Of a stretch of DNA of 53,606 bases, positions 23,607 to 32,818 are shown piece by piece. Within the stretch, counting starts at the first letter, position 1. Every line of letters starts with the position of its first letter. The position numbers were made by a program, and so were the translations under genes. The notes beneath the pieces were generated by a model. That model searched no databases, was not told where the DNA came from, and saw nothing but the letters and a program-made list of their open reading frames with translations. Source of the stretch: SIG440 sp045587485 (GTDB taxonomy: Bacteria; Bacillota; Clostridia; Monoglobales; Monoglobaceae); contig JAZNCI010000081.1 of the NCBI GenBank assembly GCA_045587485.1, forward strand, positions 1 through 53,606, given 5' to 3'.

Positions 23607-23642
23607 ACGGTCTACCTTTCTTTTTTATTTTAGGTTAATAAT

Positions 23643-24620
23643 TTATGCAAAAAATCCTAATACACAAAGAGCCGCCGTTATCAACGAAAATACTGCTACA
23701 ATCTTAATCTCGCTCCATCCGCACATTTCAAAGTGGTGATGTATGGGGCTCATTTTAAAGATACGTTTGCCCGTCTTTTTGAACCAGGCAACCTGAATAA
23801 TAACCGAAAGTGTTTCCATAACATACGCAAATCCCACTATTAAAAGCACCAAAGGATTTTTCATATATATCGCTATTGCAGACACAGCACCGCCTAAAAA
23901 AAGCGAGCCTGTATCTCCCATAAACACCTTTGCGGGGTATTTGTTATAAATTAAAAAACCCACAAGACCACCAACCAGTGCAGAGCTGAAAATCACTACA
24001 GGGGCAGTGCCCTCAACACTCGATGTAATCCAATAAAAAATTCCCACAACAGTTGTTATGCAGGCCGCCAGACCATCAAGCCCGTCGGTAAGATTCACGC
24101 TGTTTGTTGCAGCTGTCATAACCAGTATAATAAGCGGAATATATAACCCATAATGTAATTTAAATGTAATCCCCGTAAATGGAATAACAACATCTGTGTC
24201 GATAATACCACTGCTTACCATCCATACCGAAAAGCCCAAAGATACAATAACCTGCAAAGCAAACTTTTGTGAAGCACGCAAGCCGAGATTTCTTTTAAGT
24301 ATTACTTTTATGTAATCATCAACAAAACCGATAGCCCCAAAGCCCAACGCCGCAAGTATTATTGCCGAAATTCCTATAACAGTGTTTCCATCTTTGGAAA
24401 TCCCGTATATAAGCACACCGCAAACCGCCGCAACAATAACTGCAATAATGAATATAAATCCGCCCATTGTAGGAGTTCCCGATTTTTTTTGGTGCCACTT
24501 TGGGCCTTCCTCTCTTATTTCTTGACCAAATTTCAGTCTATGCAAAACTGGAATAAGAAAAATTCCGCAGACTGCTGCAACAATAAATGAAATTAACGCA
24601 ATTAAAAGTGATTTAACCAT
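23643..24620 (-). CDS. mraY: Phospho-N-acetylmuramoyl-pentapeptide transferase MraY
   Basis: 325 aa, ten membrane helices. It attaches UDP-MurNAc-pentapeptide to undecaprenyl phosphate, producing lipid I. Motifs: KKSGTPTMGGFIF, FVDDYIKV (catalytic Asp pair), NSVNLTDGLDGLA, VFMGDTGSLFLGG and SPIHHHFEMCGWSE. It follows murF and is followed by ftsW. Confidence 0.97.
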   Translation of the reverse strand: MVKSLLIALISFIVAAVCGIFLIPVLHRLKFGQEIREEGPKWHQKKSGTPTMGGFIFIIAVIVAAVCGVLIYGISKDGNTVIGISAIILAALGFGAIGFVDDYIKVILKRNLGLRASQKFALQVIVSLGFSVWMVSSGIIDTDVVIPFTGITFKLHYGLYIPLIILVMTAATNSVNLTDGLDGLAACITTVVGIFYWITSSVEGTAPVVIFSSALVGGLVGFLIYNKYPAKVFMGDTGSLFLGGAVSAIAIYMKNPLVLLIVGFAYVMETLSVIIQVAWFKKTGKRIFKMSPIHHHFEMCGWSEIKIVAVFSLITAALCVLGFFA

Positions 24621-24638
24621 TTTATCCTCCGATACTTT

Positions 24639-26045
24639 TTAAACCTTATCCGCTTCGGCAATGAAATCCGCTATTTCTTCAAGACGCATTCCTCTGGATG
24701 CCTTAAACAGAATCACATCATTTGGCTTTAGTATATCCATTATGTGAGCCTTTGCAGCATTGTTATCATAAAAAACATAAATCTCCGACGAGCTGAACCC
24801 TTTATCAATAGCACCCTTTGCCAGCATTTCGGCGTGAGGGCCCACAGCAACAAGGCAACCAACATCATAATCACAGGTATAACCCCCCACAATCCGGTGT
24901 GCCTCGTCTGAATAATCACCAAGTTCCAGCATATCACCAAGAACAGCCACTCGCCTGAATTCCGCCTCTTGATTCTTGGGCTTTGTTACCGACAAAACCT
25001 CAAGCCCTGATTTCATAGATGTGGGGCTTGCATTATAGCAATCCTTAATCATCACAAAATCTTCAAGAATTTCTATATTCTGTCTAAGCCCCTGCGGCTG
25101 AAATAGTGCTATCCCCTCTGTAATCTGTGGCATTGTCATATCATACTTTATGCCTATAAGAATTGCTGCCAAAGCGTTATAAACATGGTGTGCTCCTGGC
25201 ACATTCACTCTGATATGATACATTTCTCCGTCAACCCTGACATCAAATGTTGTTCCGTCGGATTGTTTTTTTATATTCACTGCAACTATATCACATTCTT
25301 TATTTTCTATCCCATATGTCAGCGTTTCAAAAGGTACTGTACCTACAGTTTTCCAAAGCAACGGGTCATCGCCGTTTAAAACCAACGTGCCATCACCCGA
25401 TGGCATACCCTCAAGTATTTCAAGCTTTGCCTTTAAAATCCCATCCTGAGAGCCAAGGTGCTCAATATGCGAAAATCCAATATTTGTAATTATTGCCGTT
25501 TCAGGAGCGGCAATTTTGGTAAGCCGTGATATTTCGCCAAATGCACTCATTCCCATTTCAAAAACAGCAATTTCATCTGATTTTTCCATACGGAATGCTG
25601 TAAGAGGCAATCCGATTTCGTTATTGAAATTCCCCTCTGTTTTAAGAACCTTAAACTTATTCTCAAGCACACGGGCAACCATATCCTTTGTGCTGGTTTT
25701 TCCTACACTGCCCGTAATCCCTACCGAAGGTACGGGAAAACAGTTTCGGTAATATGCCGCAATATCTCGCAAAGCCTTGTATGTATCTTCGCATACTATC
25801 ACAGCAGAATTTTCTTTATTATAAAATTCCTTGTCAACCAGACAGCACACCGCACCGGAGTTTTGTGCCTGACCAACAAAGTTATGTCCGTCAAACTTTT
25901 CACCCCTGAGGGCTACAAATACTGAAGCCTCGCTTATTTTACGGCTGTCTGTTACTACATCTGCAACAAGCGTATCTGTGTCACAGTTTTCAACTACTGC
26001 ACCACAAGCTTTTGCAATCTGTCCAATGGTCAGAATTTTTTCCAA
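24639..26045 (-). CDS. murF: UDP-MurNAc-tripeptide-D-Ala-D-Ala ligase MurF
   Basis: 468 aa. Mur ligase with N-terminal UDP-binding domain, the ATP loop SVGITGSVGKTSTKDM, the central GMSAFGEISRLTKI and the C-terminal YNASPTSMKSGL. It adds D-Ala-D-Ala to the tripeptide. TTG 26045 is used because GGGGGAG lies 8 bp upstream; an upstream in-frame TTG at 26084 would overlap the end of murE and skip that site. Confidence 0.94.
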   Translation of the reverse strand: MEKILTIGQIAKACGAVVENCDTDTLVADVVTDSRKISEASVFVALRGEKFDGHNFVGQAQNSGAVCCLVDKEFYNKENSAVIVCEDTYKALRDIAAYYRNCFPVPSVGITGSVGKTSTKDMVARVLENKFKVLKTEGNFNNEIGLPLTAFRMEKSDEIAVFEMGMSAFGEISRLTKIAAPETAIITNIGFSHIEHLGSQDGILKAKLEILEGMPSGDGTLVLNGDDPLLWKTVGTVPFETLTYGIENKECDIVAVNIKKQSDGTTFDVRVDGEMYHIRVNVPGAHHVYNALAAILIGIKYDMTMPQITEGIALFQPQGLRQNIEILEDFVMIKDCYNASPTSMKSGLEVLSVTKPKNQEAEFRRVAVLGDMLELGDYSDEAHRIVGGYTCDYDVGCLVAVGPHAEMLAKGAIDKGFSSSEIYVFYDNNAAKAHIMDILKPNDVILFKASRGMRLEEIADFIAEADKV

Positions 26046-26064
26046 GCTACACACTCCCCCAGTT

Positions 26065-27513
26065 TTAGTTTTCAGAAGAATCAATCAGTTTAAGCACTAT
26101 TTCCCTTTCGTCAAAGACAATTGTTCTGTCTTTGAGTATCTGATACGGCTCATGTCCCTTTCCTGCAAGCAGGATAATGTCATCGGGTTTTGCATTATCA
26201 AGAGCAAATTCAATAGCCTCAAATCGATTTTCAACTACTGCATAACGGCAATCAGTTTCACGCATTCCAGCCAGAATATCTTCAATAATTGCTCCGGGTT
26301 CCTCGCTGCGTGGATTATCGCTTGTCACAATACAAAAATCCGAAAGCTGACCTGCAATCCTGCCCATTTGCGGACGCTTGGTTTTGTCACGGTCGCCGCC
26401 GCAACCGAATAATGTTACTACTCTGCCTTTTGCAAAGCCCTTTATTGCATTAAGTATATTAAGCAGTCCGTCAGGGGTATGTGCATAATCAATGATAACC
26501 GTATAGTCAGTGTTTGTCTGAACAACCTCTATTCTGCCTTTTACTCCTTTTGCTGTTTTCAAGCCGGATGCAATCTCCTTCAAAGAAAGTCCGGCGGCCA
26601 GACAACATCCTGCAGCGGTAAGAGCATTATACACCGAAAATCCGCCAGGTATTGCAAGGCTTACTCTCTCACACTCGCCTTTATAATTCAAGTCAAACTC
26701 TACACCTGTTGCACGGTATTCGATATTCTGTGCCCGCAAATCAGCCTCTTTCTTTGCTGAATATGTCAAAGTGTTGCAGTTACAGCCAGAGCTGAGCTTT
26801 TCATATGCATCATCATCAATGTTAAAAACGCCTGTACCGCATTTTTTAAACAATATTGACTTTGCATCAATATAATTTTCCATTGTTCTGTGAAAATCCA
26901 GATGATCTTGTGTCACATTTGTAAATGCACCGATATCAAACCGACAGGACGCAACTCTGTCTAGCGCCAGAGAATGTGACGAAACCTCCATTACAACTGA
27001 GGTAACACCCTCCTTTGTCATTTTATCAAACAACTGCATAAGCTCTAACGAATCAGGTGTTGTGTGATGCGAGGGAATAACCTCGTTTCCTATCATATTC
27101 TGATTTGTGCCTATAAGCCCAACCCGATGTCCGCAATTTTCAAGTATAGATTTCACAAGATAGGTAGTTGTTGTCTTTCCGTTTGTGCCTGTAACACCCA
27201 AAAGCTTGAATTTTTTATATGGATAATCATAAAATACTGCTGCCGCACACGAAAGCGCATATCTTGTGTTCTTTACAACAACGGTAGTTGCCGCAGTTTC
27301 TTTTATCTCTTTTTCTGCAATTATTGCAACAGCGCCTTTTTCCAGAGCATCCTCTGCATAATCGTGCCCATCGTTTTTAAAGCCTTTTATGCAAACAAAC
27401 ACGTCTCCAGGCTTAACCTCTGCTGAGTTAAAGGCTATTCCCGAAATTTTCACATCTATATTACCCTGAACCGATAAAATTTCAACTCCTGCCAATAACT
27501 GAGTTAAAGTCAT
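26065..27513 (-). CDS. murE: UDP-MurNAc-L-Ala-D-Glu:meso-DAP ligase MurE
   Basis: 482 aa. ATP loop GVTGTNGKTTTTYL, carbamylated-Lys region, and the C-terminal SDNPRSEEP. The DNPR motif is the known determinant for meso-diaminopimelate rather than lysine, so the organism most likely has mDAP-type peptidoglycan. It sits between the PASTA transpeptidase and murF. Confidence 0.95.
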   Translation of the reverse strand: MTLTQLLAGVEILSVQGNIDVKISGIAFNSAEVKPGDVFVCIKGFKNDGHDYAEDALEKGAVAIIAEKEIKETAATTVVVKNTRYALSCAAAVFYDYPYKKFKLLGVTGTNGKTTTTYLVKSILENCGHRVGLIGTNQNMIGNEVIPSHHTTPDSLELMQLFDKMTKEGVTSVVMEVSSHSLALDRVASCRFDIGAFTNVTQDHLDFHRTMENYIDAKSILFKKCGTGVFNIDDDAYEKLSSGCNCNTLTYSAKKEADLRAQNIEYRATGVEFDLNYKGECERVSLAIPGGFSVYNALTAAGCCLAAGLSLKEIASGLKTAKGVKGRIEVVQTNTDYTVIIDYAHTPDGLLNILNAIKGFAKGRVVTLFGCGGDRDKTKRPQMGRIAGQLSDFCIVTSDNPRSEEPGAIIEDILAGMRETDCRYAVVENRFEAIEFALDNAKPDDIILLAGKGHEPYQILKDRTIVFDEREIVLKLIDSSEN

Positions 27514-27530
27514 AATTTATTCCTCCAATG

Positions 27531-29759
27531 TTAATCACGTACTTCCGCATACCTAAAATCCAGTGTTACGATTGTGCCCGGCTCTACCATAGTTCCTGCC
27601 GCTGGTGACTGGCCGGAACATATTGCAATTCCGTCTACATTCGTCAAGCCTTTTATTCTAACGTTAAGACCTGCATTGGTAATACCTTTGTTTGCCTCCG
27701 AGCCATAGCAGCCCACCACATTTGGAACCTCAATCGTTTTTGAGCTTTCTTCGCCCTCGGTGTATGCCACAACCTTTGAATTTCTTGCTAATTTGGAATA
27801 AGGCTTTGGAACTTGATCCAAAATTACATCGCCGCTACCCTTGATGGTGATATTTACACCTTCTTCTTTAAGAGCGGCCTCTGCCTGTTTGCATGTCATA
27901 CCTGTAATATCGGGCACCGTTATATCAATCATTTCCAGTTCTTCCTGCGTGTATTCCGGTTCAACACCCAGATATTGCAGACTTTCCTCAAGAATATTCT
28001 TCACAACAGGTGCCGCAATCAAGCCACCGTAATAGGTTGAACCAACAGGAGGCTGGTCAAGTATTACAAGGCAAACTATCTCGGGGTCATCAGCAGGTGC
28101 AAAGCCGACGAACGAGGCAACATATTTTCCGTTGCCACGGGGCTGTTTTTCGGATGTTCCGGTTTTGCCGGCAATACGAAATCCTGCAAGATACGCATTT
28201 TTACCACCACCTACCGAAACAACTGACTCAAGTATTTCGCACATTTTTTTGCTTGTCTCCTGAGAAATAACCTGACGTACAACGGTTGGATTATATTCTT
28301 CAATAACATTCTGATTTTTATCGACAAGCTGCTTTACCAGATGTGGTTTCATCAGCTTTCCGCCATTGGCAACCGCCGAAACCATCGTAACCATCTGAAG
28401 CGGTGTTACGTTAAAACTCTGTCCGAAAGAAGATGTTGCAAGGTCAATTTCCTTGAAATTTGAAAATTCATGAAAAATACCGTTTGTTTCACCGGGTAGC
28501 TCAATTCCGGTCTTATCACGGAAGCCAAAGCCTTTTACATACTTTACAAAATTTTCTCTACCAACCTTTGCACCAATTTCTATAAATGCAGGGTTACAGG
28601 AATTCTGCACCGCCTGAACAAATGTCTGAGACCCATGCCCATTGCGGTTTGCACAGCTTATTCTGCGGTCAGCCACCTTGATAGAACCGCCGCAGTAAAA
28701 ATGATTATTAAACCCCACTGCATTTTCTTCCAACGCCATAGATGCAACTGCAATTTTAAATGTAGACCCGGGTTCATAAGAGTCAACAACAGCCTTGTTT
28801 CTTCTTAAAAATTGCGTCACCTGTGTTAATTTGGCGTTGTATTTATCACCTTCAAGCTTCGAGAGTTCTTCCTTTATGTCAGGATATTTTTGTTCAACTG
28901 CCGCATTGATTTCAAAGGGTTGATTAAGGTCATAATCGGGTTTAGTTGCCATAGCAAGAATTTCGCCTGTTTTAACATTCATTACAATTGCCGCAGCACC
29001 TTCTTCAAGGCCGTTTTCTATCCGTGCATTTTCAAGGTGCTTTTCGGTAAAATGCTGTATGGTTTCATCAATTGTGAGTACTACACTGTTGCCCTCCTGA
29101 GCTTCATAATAGCTTTCATAGTTGTCAGGAAGCTCAAGCCCTGCTGTCATATTTGCTGAAACAACTCTGCCGGGAATACCTTTGAGCTGTTCGTCATAAA
29201 CCATCTCAATGCCTTCAAGACCTTTGTTGTCACTACCTACGAAACCAATTACCTGAGACGCAAAGTTTCCGTAAGGATAATACCTCTTTGTATCCTCAGA
29301 AAACTTAACACCGTTGATATTATACTTATTAATGTATTCACGCAAGGCATCCGCCTGGTCTTTTTCAACCTTTTTCTTTATATATTCAAAATTCGATTCT
29401 TTATTTATTCTCTGAAGCACTGTTTCATAATCAAGCCCCAAAATTTGTGCCATATTACGTGCAATCTCCTCGGGACTCTGTTTAGTGTTGCTGCGAACAT
29501 TTTTAGGGGTTATGCTGATTGTTTCAACTGTCAGGTTGTTTGCAAGCACCTTCATGTTGCGGTCATAAATAAGTCCTCTTGCCGGAGTTATAATATTATC
29601 GCTGGTCTGCTGTTCTCTTGCCGCCGAGGAAAGTTCTTCACCACGTACAATCTGCAGCCACGCCACTCTTATCATTAAAGCGCAGAAAAGGAAGACTGCC
29701 CCTGCGAGCAGCCATCCTATCTTTGTTCTTTGTGTTAATGTACTTTGTTCGTTTTGCAC
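27531..29759 (-). CDS. Class B penicillin-binding protein with PASTA domains (FtsI/SpoVD type)
   Basis: 742 aa. One N-terminal membrane helix, dimerisation domain (PARGLIYDRN), transpeptidase with SxxK in YEPGSTFKIA, SxN in QNSCNPAF and KTG in IAGKTGTSEKQ, then two PASTA domains (about 600-742, VPDITGMTCKQAEAAL and VPNVVGCYGSEAN). It cross-links septal peptidoglycan with the SEDS partner. GTG 29759 is 8 bp after GGAGG; the open frame starts 15 bases earlier without a better site. SpoVD and PBP2B share this architecture; with no sporulation sigma genes beside ftsZ the division role is preferred. Confidence 0.92.
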   Translation of the reverse strand: MQNEQSTLTQRTKIGWLLAGAVFLFCALMIRVAWLQIVRGEELSSAAREQQTSDNIITPARGLIYDRNMKVLANNLTVETISITPKNVRSNTKQSPEEIARNMAQILGLDYETVLQRINKESNFEYIKKKVEKDQADALREYINKYNINGVKFSEDTKRYYPYGNFASQVIGFVGSDNKGLEGIEMVYDEQLKGIPGRVVSANMTAGLELPDNYESYYEAQEGNSVVLTIDETIQHFTEKHLENARIENGLEEGAAAIVMNVKTGEILAMATKPDYDLNQPFEINAAVEQKYPDIKEELSKLEGDKYNAKLTQVTQFLRRNKAVVDSYEPGSTFKIAVASMALEENAVGFNNHFYCGGSIKVADRRISCANRNGHGSQTFVQAVQNSCNPAFIEIGAKVGRENFVKYVKGFGFRDKTGIELPGETNGIFHEFSNFKEIDLATSSFGQSFNVTPLQMVTMVSAVANGGKLMKPHLVKQLVDKNQNVIEEYNPTVVRQVISQETSKKMCEILESVVSVGGGKNAYLAGFRIAGKTGTSEKQPRGNGKYVASFVGFAPADDPEIVCLVILDQPPVGSTYYGGLIAAPVVKNILEESLQYLGVEPEYTQEELEMIDITVPDITGMTCKQAEAALKEEGVNITIKGSGDVILDQVPKPYSKLARNSKVVAYTEGEESSKTIEVPNVVGCYGSEANKGITNAGLNVRIKGLTNVDGIAICSGQSPAAGTMVEPGTIVTLDFRYAEVRD

Positions 29760-29854
29760 CACAATTACCTCCAAAGAAATTGAATCTCTTCAGACACCGT
29801 CTATGTAATTATATTGGATGCAACAATTCAAATATACCAAAACAAACCTATCTT

Positions 29855-30379
29855 TTATTTAAATATGTTCATTGCACTTGTAATTGTTCCCGTAACGCCG
29901 CTCATAGCTACTTTTTTCCGTGAGCTGTCTTTGCTTGCATAGGTTTCTATAGCGTCACCCTGCTCCATATCAACATAGAACATCTGATATCTTTCAGGTC
30001 TTACCATTCCAAATCTCTCATTTGCGACTGTCTGCAGTTGTTCAAGGTCGATTGCCTTATCAATTTTAACCTGCAAATCCTGATTAGCAGCCACTATGTC
30101 ATTATACTGCTTTTCAAGCTGTGCAACCTCACCTCTTGCCTCATTAATCTTTACATAACCATTAACTATAACAAACGCAACCGCAAAGCATATTGCCAAC
30201 CTCAGAAAATTGGCAATACTGAATGCTGAATGTTTTTTTGTTAAATTCCTAGGTGCTTCAGCAGTCTTATTTTTTTTATCATTTGTGTGAAGTCTTTCAT
30301 TAGCTAACTGTCGGTCTGAATCATAGCCAATTTCAATTTTGTATGCGCTGCTTGTGTTATAGCCGTACAAATTCGACAT
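29855..30379 (-). CDS. FtsL-like septum protein
   Basis: 174 aa. Basic cytoplasmic N-terminus, one membrane helix (about 58-78, LRLAICFAVAFVIVNGYV), then a coiled coil (ARGEVAQLEKQYNDIVAA) and the ERFGMVRPE motif typical of FtsL/DivIC proteins. It sits between rsmH and the PASTA transpeptidase, the position of ftsL. Sequence similarity in this family is low, so the call rests on architecture and position. The tail beyond residue 135 is longer than typical. Confidence 0.8.
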   Translation of the reverse strand: MSNLYGYNTSSAYKIEIGYDSDRQLANERLHTNDKKNKTAEAPRNLTKKHSAFSIANFLRLAICFAVAFVIVNGYVKINEARGEVAQLEKQYNDIVAANQDLQVKIDKAIDLEQLQTVANERFGMVRPERYQMFYVDMEQGDAIETYASKDSSRKKVAMSGVTGTITSAMNIFK

Positions 30380-30399
30380 TTTAAAGCTTCACCTCTCCT

Positions 30400-31341
30400 T
30401 TATATTTTTTTAACCGCCCTCAGCTTTGCACTGTGTGCCCGGTTGTTGTTTTTAAGTTCTTTTTCTCCTGAAATAACAGGCTTTTTGTTAATAATTTTAG
30501 CTATCGGTGACTTTCCGCAAACACAAACGGGAAAGTCCTTTGGACACTGACAGCCCGATGCAAGCTCTGCAAATGCTTGCTTTACAATTCTGTCCTCAAG
30601 CGAGTGGAATGTTATAACCGATAACACACCGCCTGGGCTTAACACGTCAACAAAATCTTCAATAGCTTGTTTCAAAATCCCCAGCTCGTTGTTTACCTCA
30701 ATACGAATTGCCTGAAATGTTCTTTTTGCCGGATGCTTGTCCGCAAATCTCATTTTTGCAGGCACCGCATTTTTTATAATATCACAAAGCTCAAATGTTG
30801 TTTCAATCTCACCTTTTTGTCTTTCTGTTACAATCGCTTTTGCAATCTGTCTTGCAAACCGTTCTTCGCCGTAGTCAAATATGATTTTTGCAAGCTCGCT
30901 TTCGGTATAGCCGTTAACCACTTCAAATGCGGAAAGTGCGTCATCACGGTTCATTCTCATATCAAGTCTTGCATCCATATTATAGCTAAAGCCGCGTTCT
31001 GCTGTATCAAGCTGAGGCGACGATACCCCAAGGTCAAGGATTGCACCATCAATTTTTGAAATACCCAGATTTTTAAGAATGTTTTTTATCTCCGAAAAGT
31101 TGCTGTGAACAATGTTGACCATATCGCCAAATTGTTCAAGCCGTTTTGATGCCGCATTGATTGCTGTCATATCACGGTCGATACCCACAAAGGTTGCACC
31201 CTTTGAAAGCTTGGAGCAAACCAGACTTGCGTGACCGCCGCCACCCAACGTTCCGTCAACATAGGTGCCTTGCGGTTTAACCTCAAGAAAGTTAACACTT
31301 TCCTCAAGCAATACGGAAATATGGTTGAATTCTGCACTCAT
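30400..31341 (-). CDS. rsmH: 16S rRNA (cytosine(1402)-N4)-methyltransferase RsmH
   Basis: 313 aa. SAM-dependent methyltransferase acting on the ribosomal P site. Visible: N-terminal HISVLLEESVNFL, YVDGTLGGGGHA, LGVSSPQLDTAERGFSY, FQAIRIEVNNEL and TFHSLEDRIVKQ; the C-terminus has NNRAHSAKLRAV. It overlaps the end of mraZ by four bases. Confidence 0.96.
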   Translation of the reverse strand: MSAEFNHISVLLEESVNFLEVKPQGTYVDGTLGGGGHASLVCSKLSKGATFVGIDRDMTAINAASKRLEQFGDMVNIVHSNFSEIKNILKNLGISKIDGAILDLGVSSPQLDTAERGFSYNMDARLDMRMNRDDALSAFEVVNGYTESELAKIIFDYGEERFARQIAKAIVTERQKGEIETTFELCDIIKNAVPAKMRFADKHPAKRTFQAIRIEVNNELGILKQAIEDFVDVLSPGGVLSVITFHSLEDRIVKQAFAELASGCQCPKDFPVCVCGKSPIAKIINKKPVISGEKELKNNNRAHSAKLRAVKKI

Positions 31342-31763
31342 AGTCCCAATCTCTCCATTGCCCCCTCAATCTCAGCAGAGTCAAGAGACGGGTCGTTCAT
31401 ATAAGCTTCCCAATCAGCCTTGTTCCAGATTTCCATACAGTTGGAAACACCTACAATAACAACCTCACGGTCGAGACTTGCATATTCACGATAAGCAGGG
31501 GGGATGACAACACGACCTTGTGAATCTATTTCACATTCGGTTGCACCTGCAAAGAAAAATCTGCGAAGTTTACGTGCATCAGCACCACGAAGTTCAAGGA
31601 GTTCGGCTTTAAAGCCCTCCCACTCCTCTTTGGAATAAGCACAAAGGCAATCATTAACACCTTTAGACAGCACAAAAGTTCCACCAAGATCATCTCTGAA
31701 CTTAGATGGAATACTAACTCTGCCTTTTGTATCAAGGTTGTGAAAATATTCACCGATTAGCAT
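31338..31763 (-). CDS. mraZ: Transcriptional regulator MraZ
   Basis: 141 aa. Two SpoVT/AbrB-like halves with the DxxGR motifs LDTKGRVSIPSKFRDDL and IDSQGRVVIPPAYREYA. MraZ binds short direct repeats in its own promoter and regulates the dcw operon; such repeats are visible at 31799-31838. It is the first gene of the division cluster. Confidence 0.95.
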   Translation of the reverse strand: MLIGEYFHNLDTKGRVSIPSKFRDDLGGTFVLSKGVNDCLCAYSKEEWEGFKAELLELRGADARKLRRFFFAGATECEIDSQGRVVIPPAYREYASLDREVVIVGVSNCMEIWNKADWEAYMNDPSLDSAEIEGAMERLGL

Positions 31764-31798
31764 AGCCTTGTGCTCCTTGTGTTTTTAGCGCCATTTTT

Positions 31799-31872
31799 GT
31801 GCCACTTTATGGAATTTCGCTCCACTTCATTCCACTTTCTTCTATTCTACTATACTTTAAACCATTTTGCAA
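31799..31872 (-). promoter_or_regulatory. dcw/mraZ promoter with MraZ boxes
   Basis: Minus strand: TTGCAA (31872-31867), 17 bp, TAGAAT (31849-31844). Immediately downstream come AAAGTGGAAT, GAAGTGGAGC, a degenerate GAAATTCCAT and AAAGTGGCAC, each 10 bp (31838-31799). This is a helical-phase array like known MraZ boxes, placed to block initiation or clearance. Confidence 0.8.
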
Positions 31873-31967
31873 TAGTTTTTTGAAAAAAATTTAAAAAAAT
31901 TGTAATCTTTTTGTAATATTCCTCCAAATGGCATTATTCTAAGGAATTTTTTATTGTGTTTTAGCAA

Positions 31968-31999
31968 CAAAAAGCCGCTGAAACAATAGTTTCAGCGGC
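31968..31999 (-). terminator. Terminator of the microcompartment operon
   Basis: Perfect stem GCCGCTGAAAC (31974-31984) / GTTTCAGCGGC (31989-31999) with a 4-nt loop; minus-strand T tract at 31973-31969. It follows the DeoR regulator gene and separates it from mraZ. Confidence 0.9.
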
Positions 32000-32021
32000 G
32001 GATTGCCACACAAATAATATT

Positions 32022-32789
32022 TTATTCTGTTATTTTGATTACCTTAACCTCATTTTCCTCAAGTTTTTCTTTTAATGCCGCATCAGGTCGGGTATCGGTA
32101 ATAATATAATCTAAATCCTCTATAGATATCAGCTTTACAAAGCCAACACCACCCATTTTGCTCTTGTCACAAAGATAGTATTTTTCTCTGGTATTGGCAA
32201 ACATCTTTTGTTTTATTCCGCATTCTGTTTCGTTGCTTTCAAGGATACCACCGTCAGCAGTAATCCCTTTACTTGAGAAAAACATTTTGCTTGCAAAGTA
32301 ATTCTCTTCTATGCTTTTTTCGGCGTGTCTGCCGATAAAGGACTGATTGTTGCTGAGAACTCCGCCCACAGCAATAACCTTTATATGCTCACAGCCCGAA
32401 AGCTCAACCGCAACTCTGAGCGAATTTGTGATTACAGTTATATTTTTGCGGTTTTTAAGCTCTTTTGCCATAAAAAAGGTTGTAGTCGATGCATCAAGGA
32501 AAATCGTATCTCCTGCTGTTACGTACTTTACGGCTTCTTTTGCCAGACGCATTTTAGCATCAACATTTATATGCTTTCTCTTTTCAAGGGAGATTTCATA
32601 GGTCGTTCCTTCCAACGGAACAGCACCGCCATGCGTTCTTCGCAAAGCCTCCTGCTTTTCGAGTTTTTCAAGGTCACGTCTGACAGTCTCTTCTGTGACG
32701 CCCAGTTCCAAACTTAAGCGGCTTACCGAAACAACACCGTCTGCATTCAAAAACTCCATTATTTTTTTCTGGCGTTCAAGTGCAAGCAT
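32022..32789 (-). CDS. DeoR/GlpR-family transcriptional regulator
   Basis: 255 aa. N-terminal winged HTH (ERQKKIMEFLNADGVVSVS, ELGVTEETVRRDLEKLEKQ, RTHGGAV) and the C-terminal sugar-phosphate sensing domain (FLDASTTTFFMAKEL, TNSLRVAVEL, VGGVL). It is the last gene of the microcompartment operon. By analogy with fucose/rhamnose DeoR regulators it probably responds to a sugar phosphate such as fuculose- or rhamnulose-1-phosphate and controls the promoters at 41717 and 46146; that is inference. Confidence 0.88.
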   Translation of the reverse strand: MLALERQKKIMEFLNADGVVSVSRLSLELGVTEETVRRDLEKLEKQEALRRTHGGAVPLEGTTYEISLEKRKHINVDAKMRLAKEAVKYVTAGDTIFLDASTTTFFMAKELKNRKNITVITNSLRVAVELSGCEHIKVIAVGGVLSNNQSFIGRHAEKSIEENYFASKMFFSSKGITADGGILESNETECGIKQKMFANTREKYYLCDKSKMGGVGFVKLISIEDLDYIITDTRPDAALKEKLEENEVKVIKITE

Positions 32790-32818
32790 CCAAGTCCCCT
32801 CTCTTTCAATACGGACTT

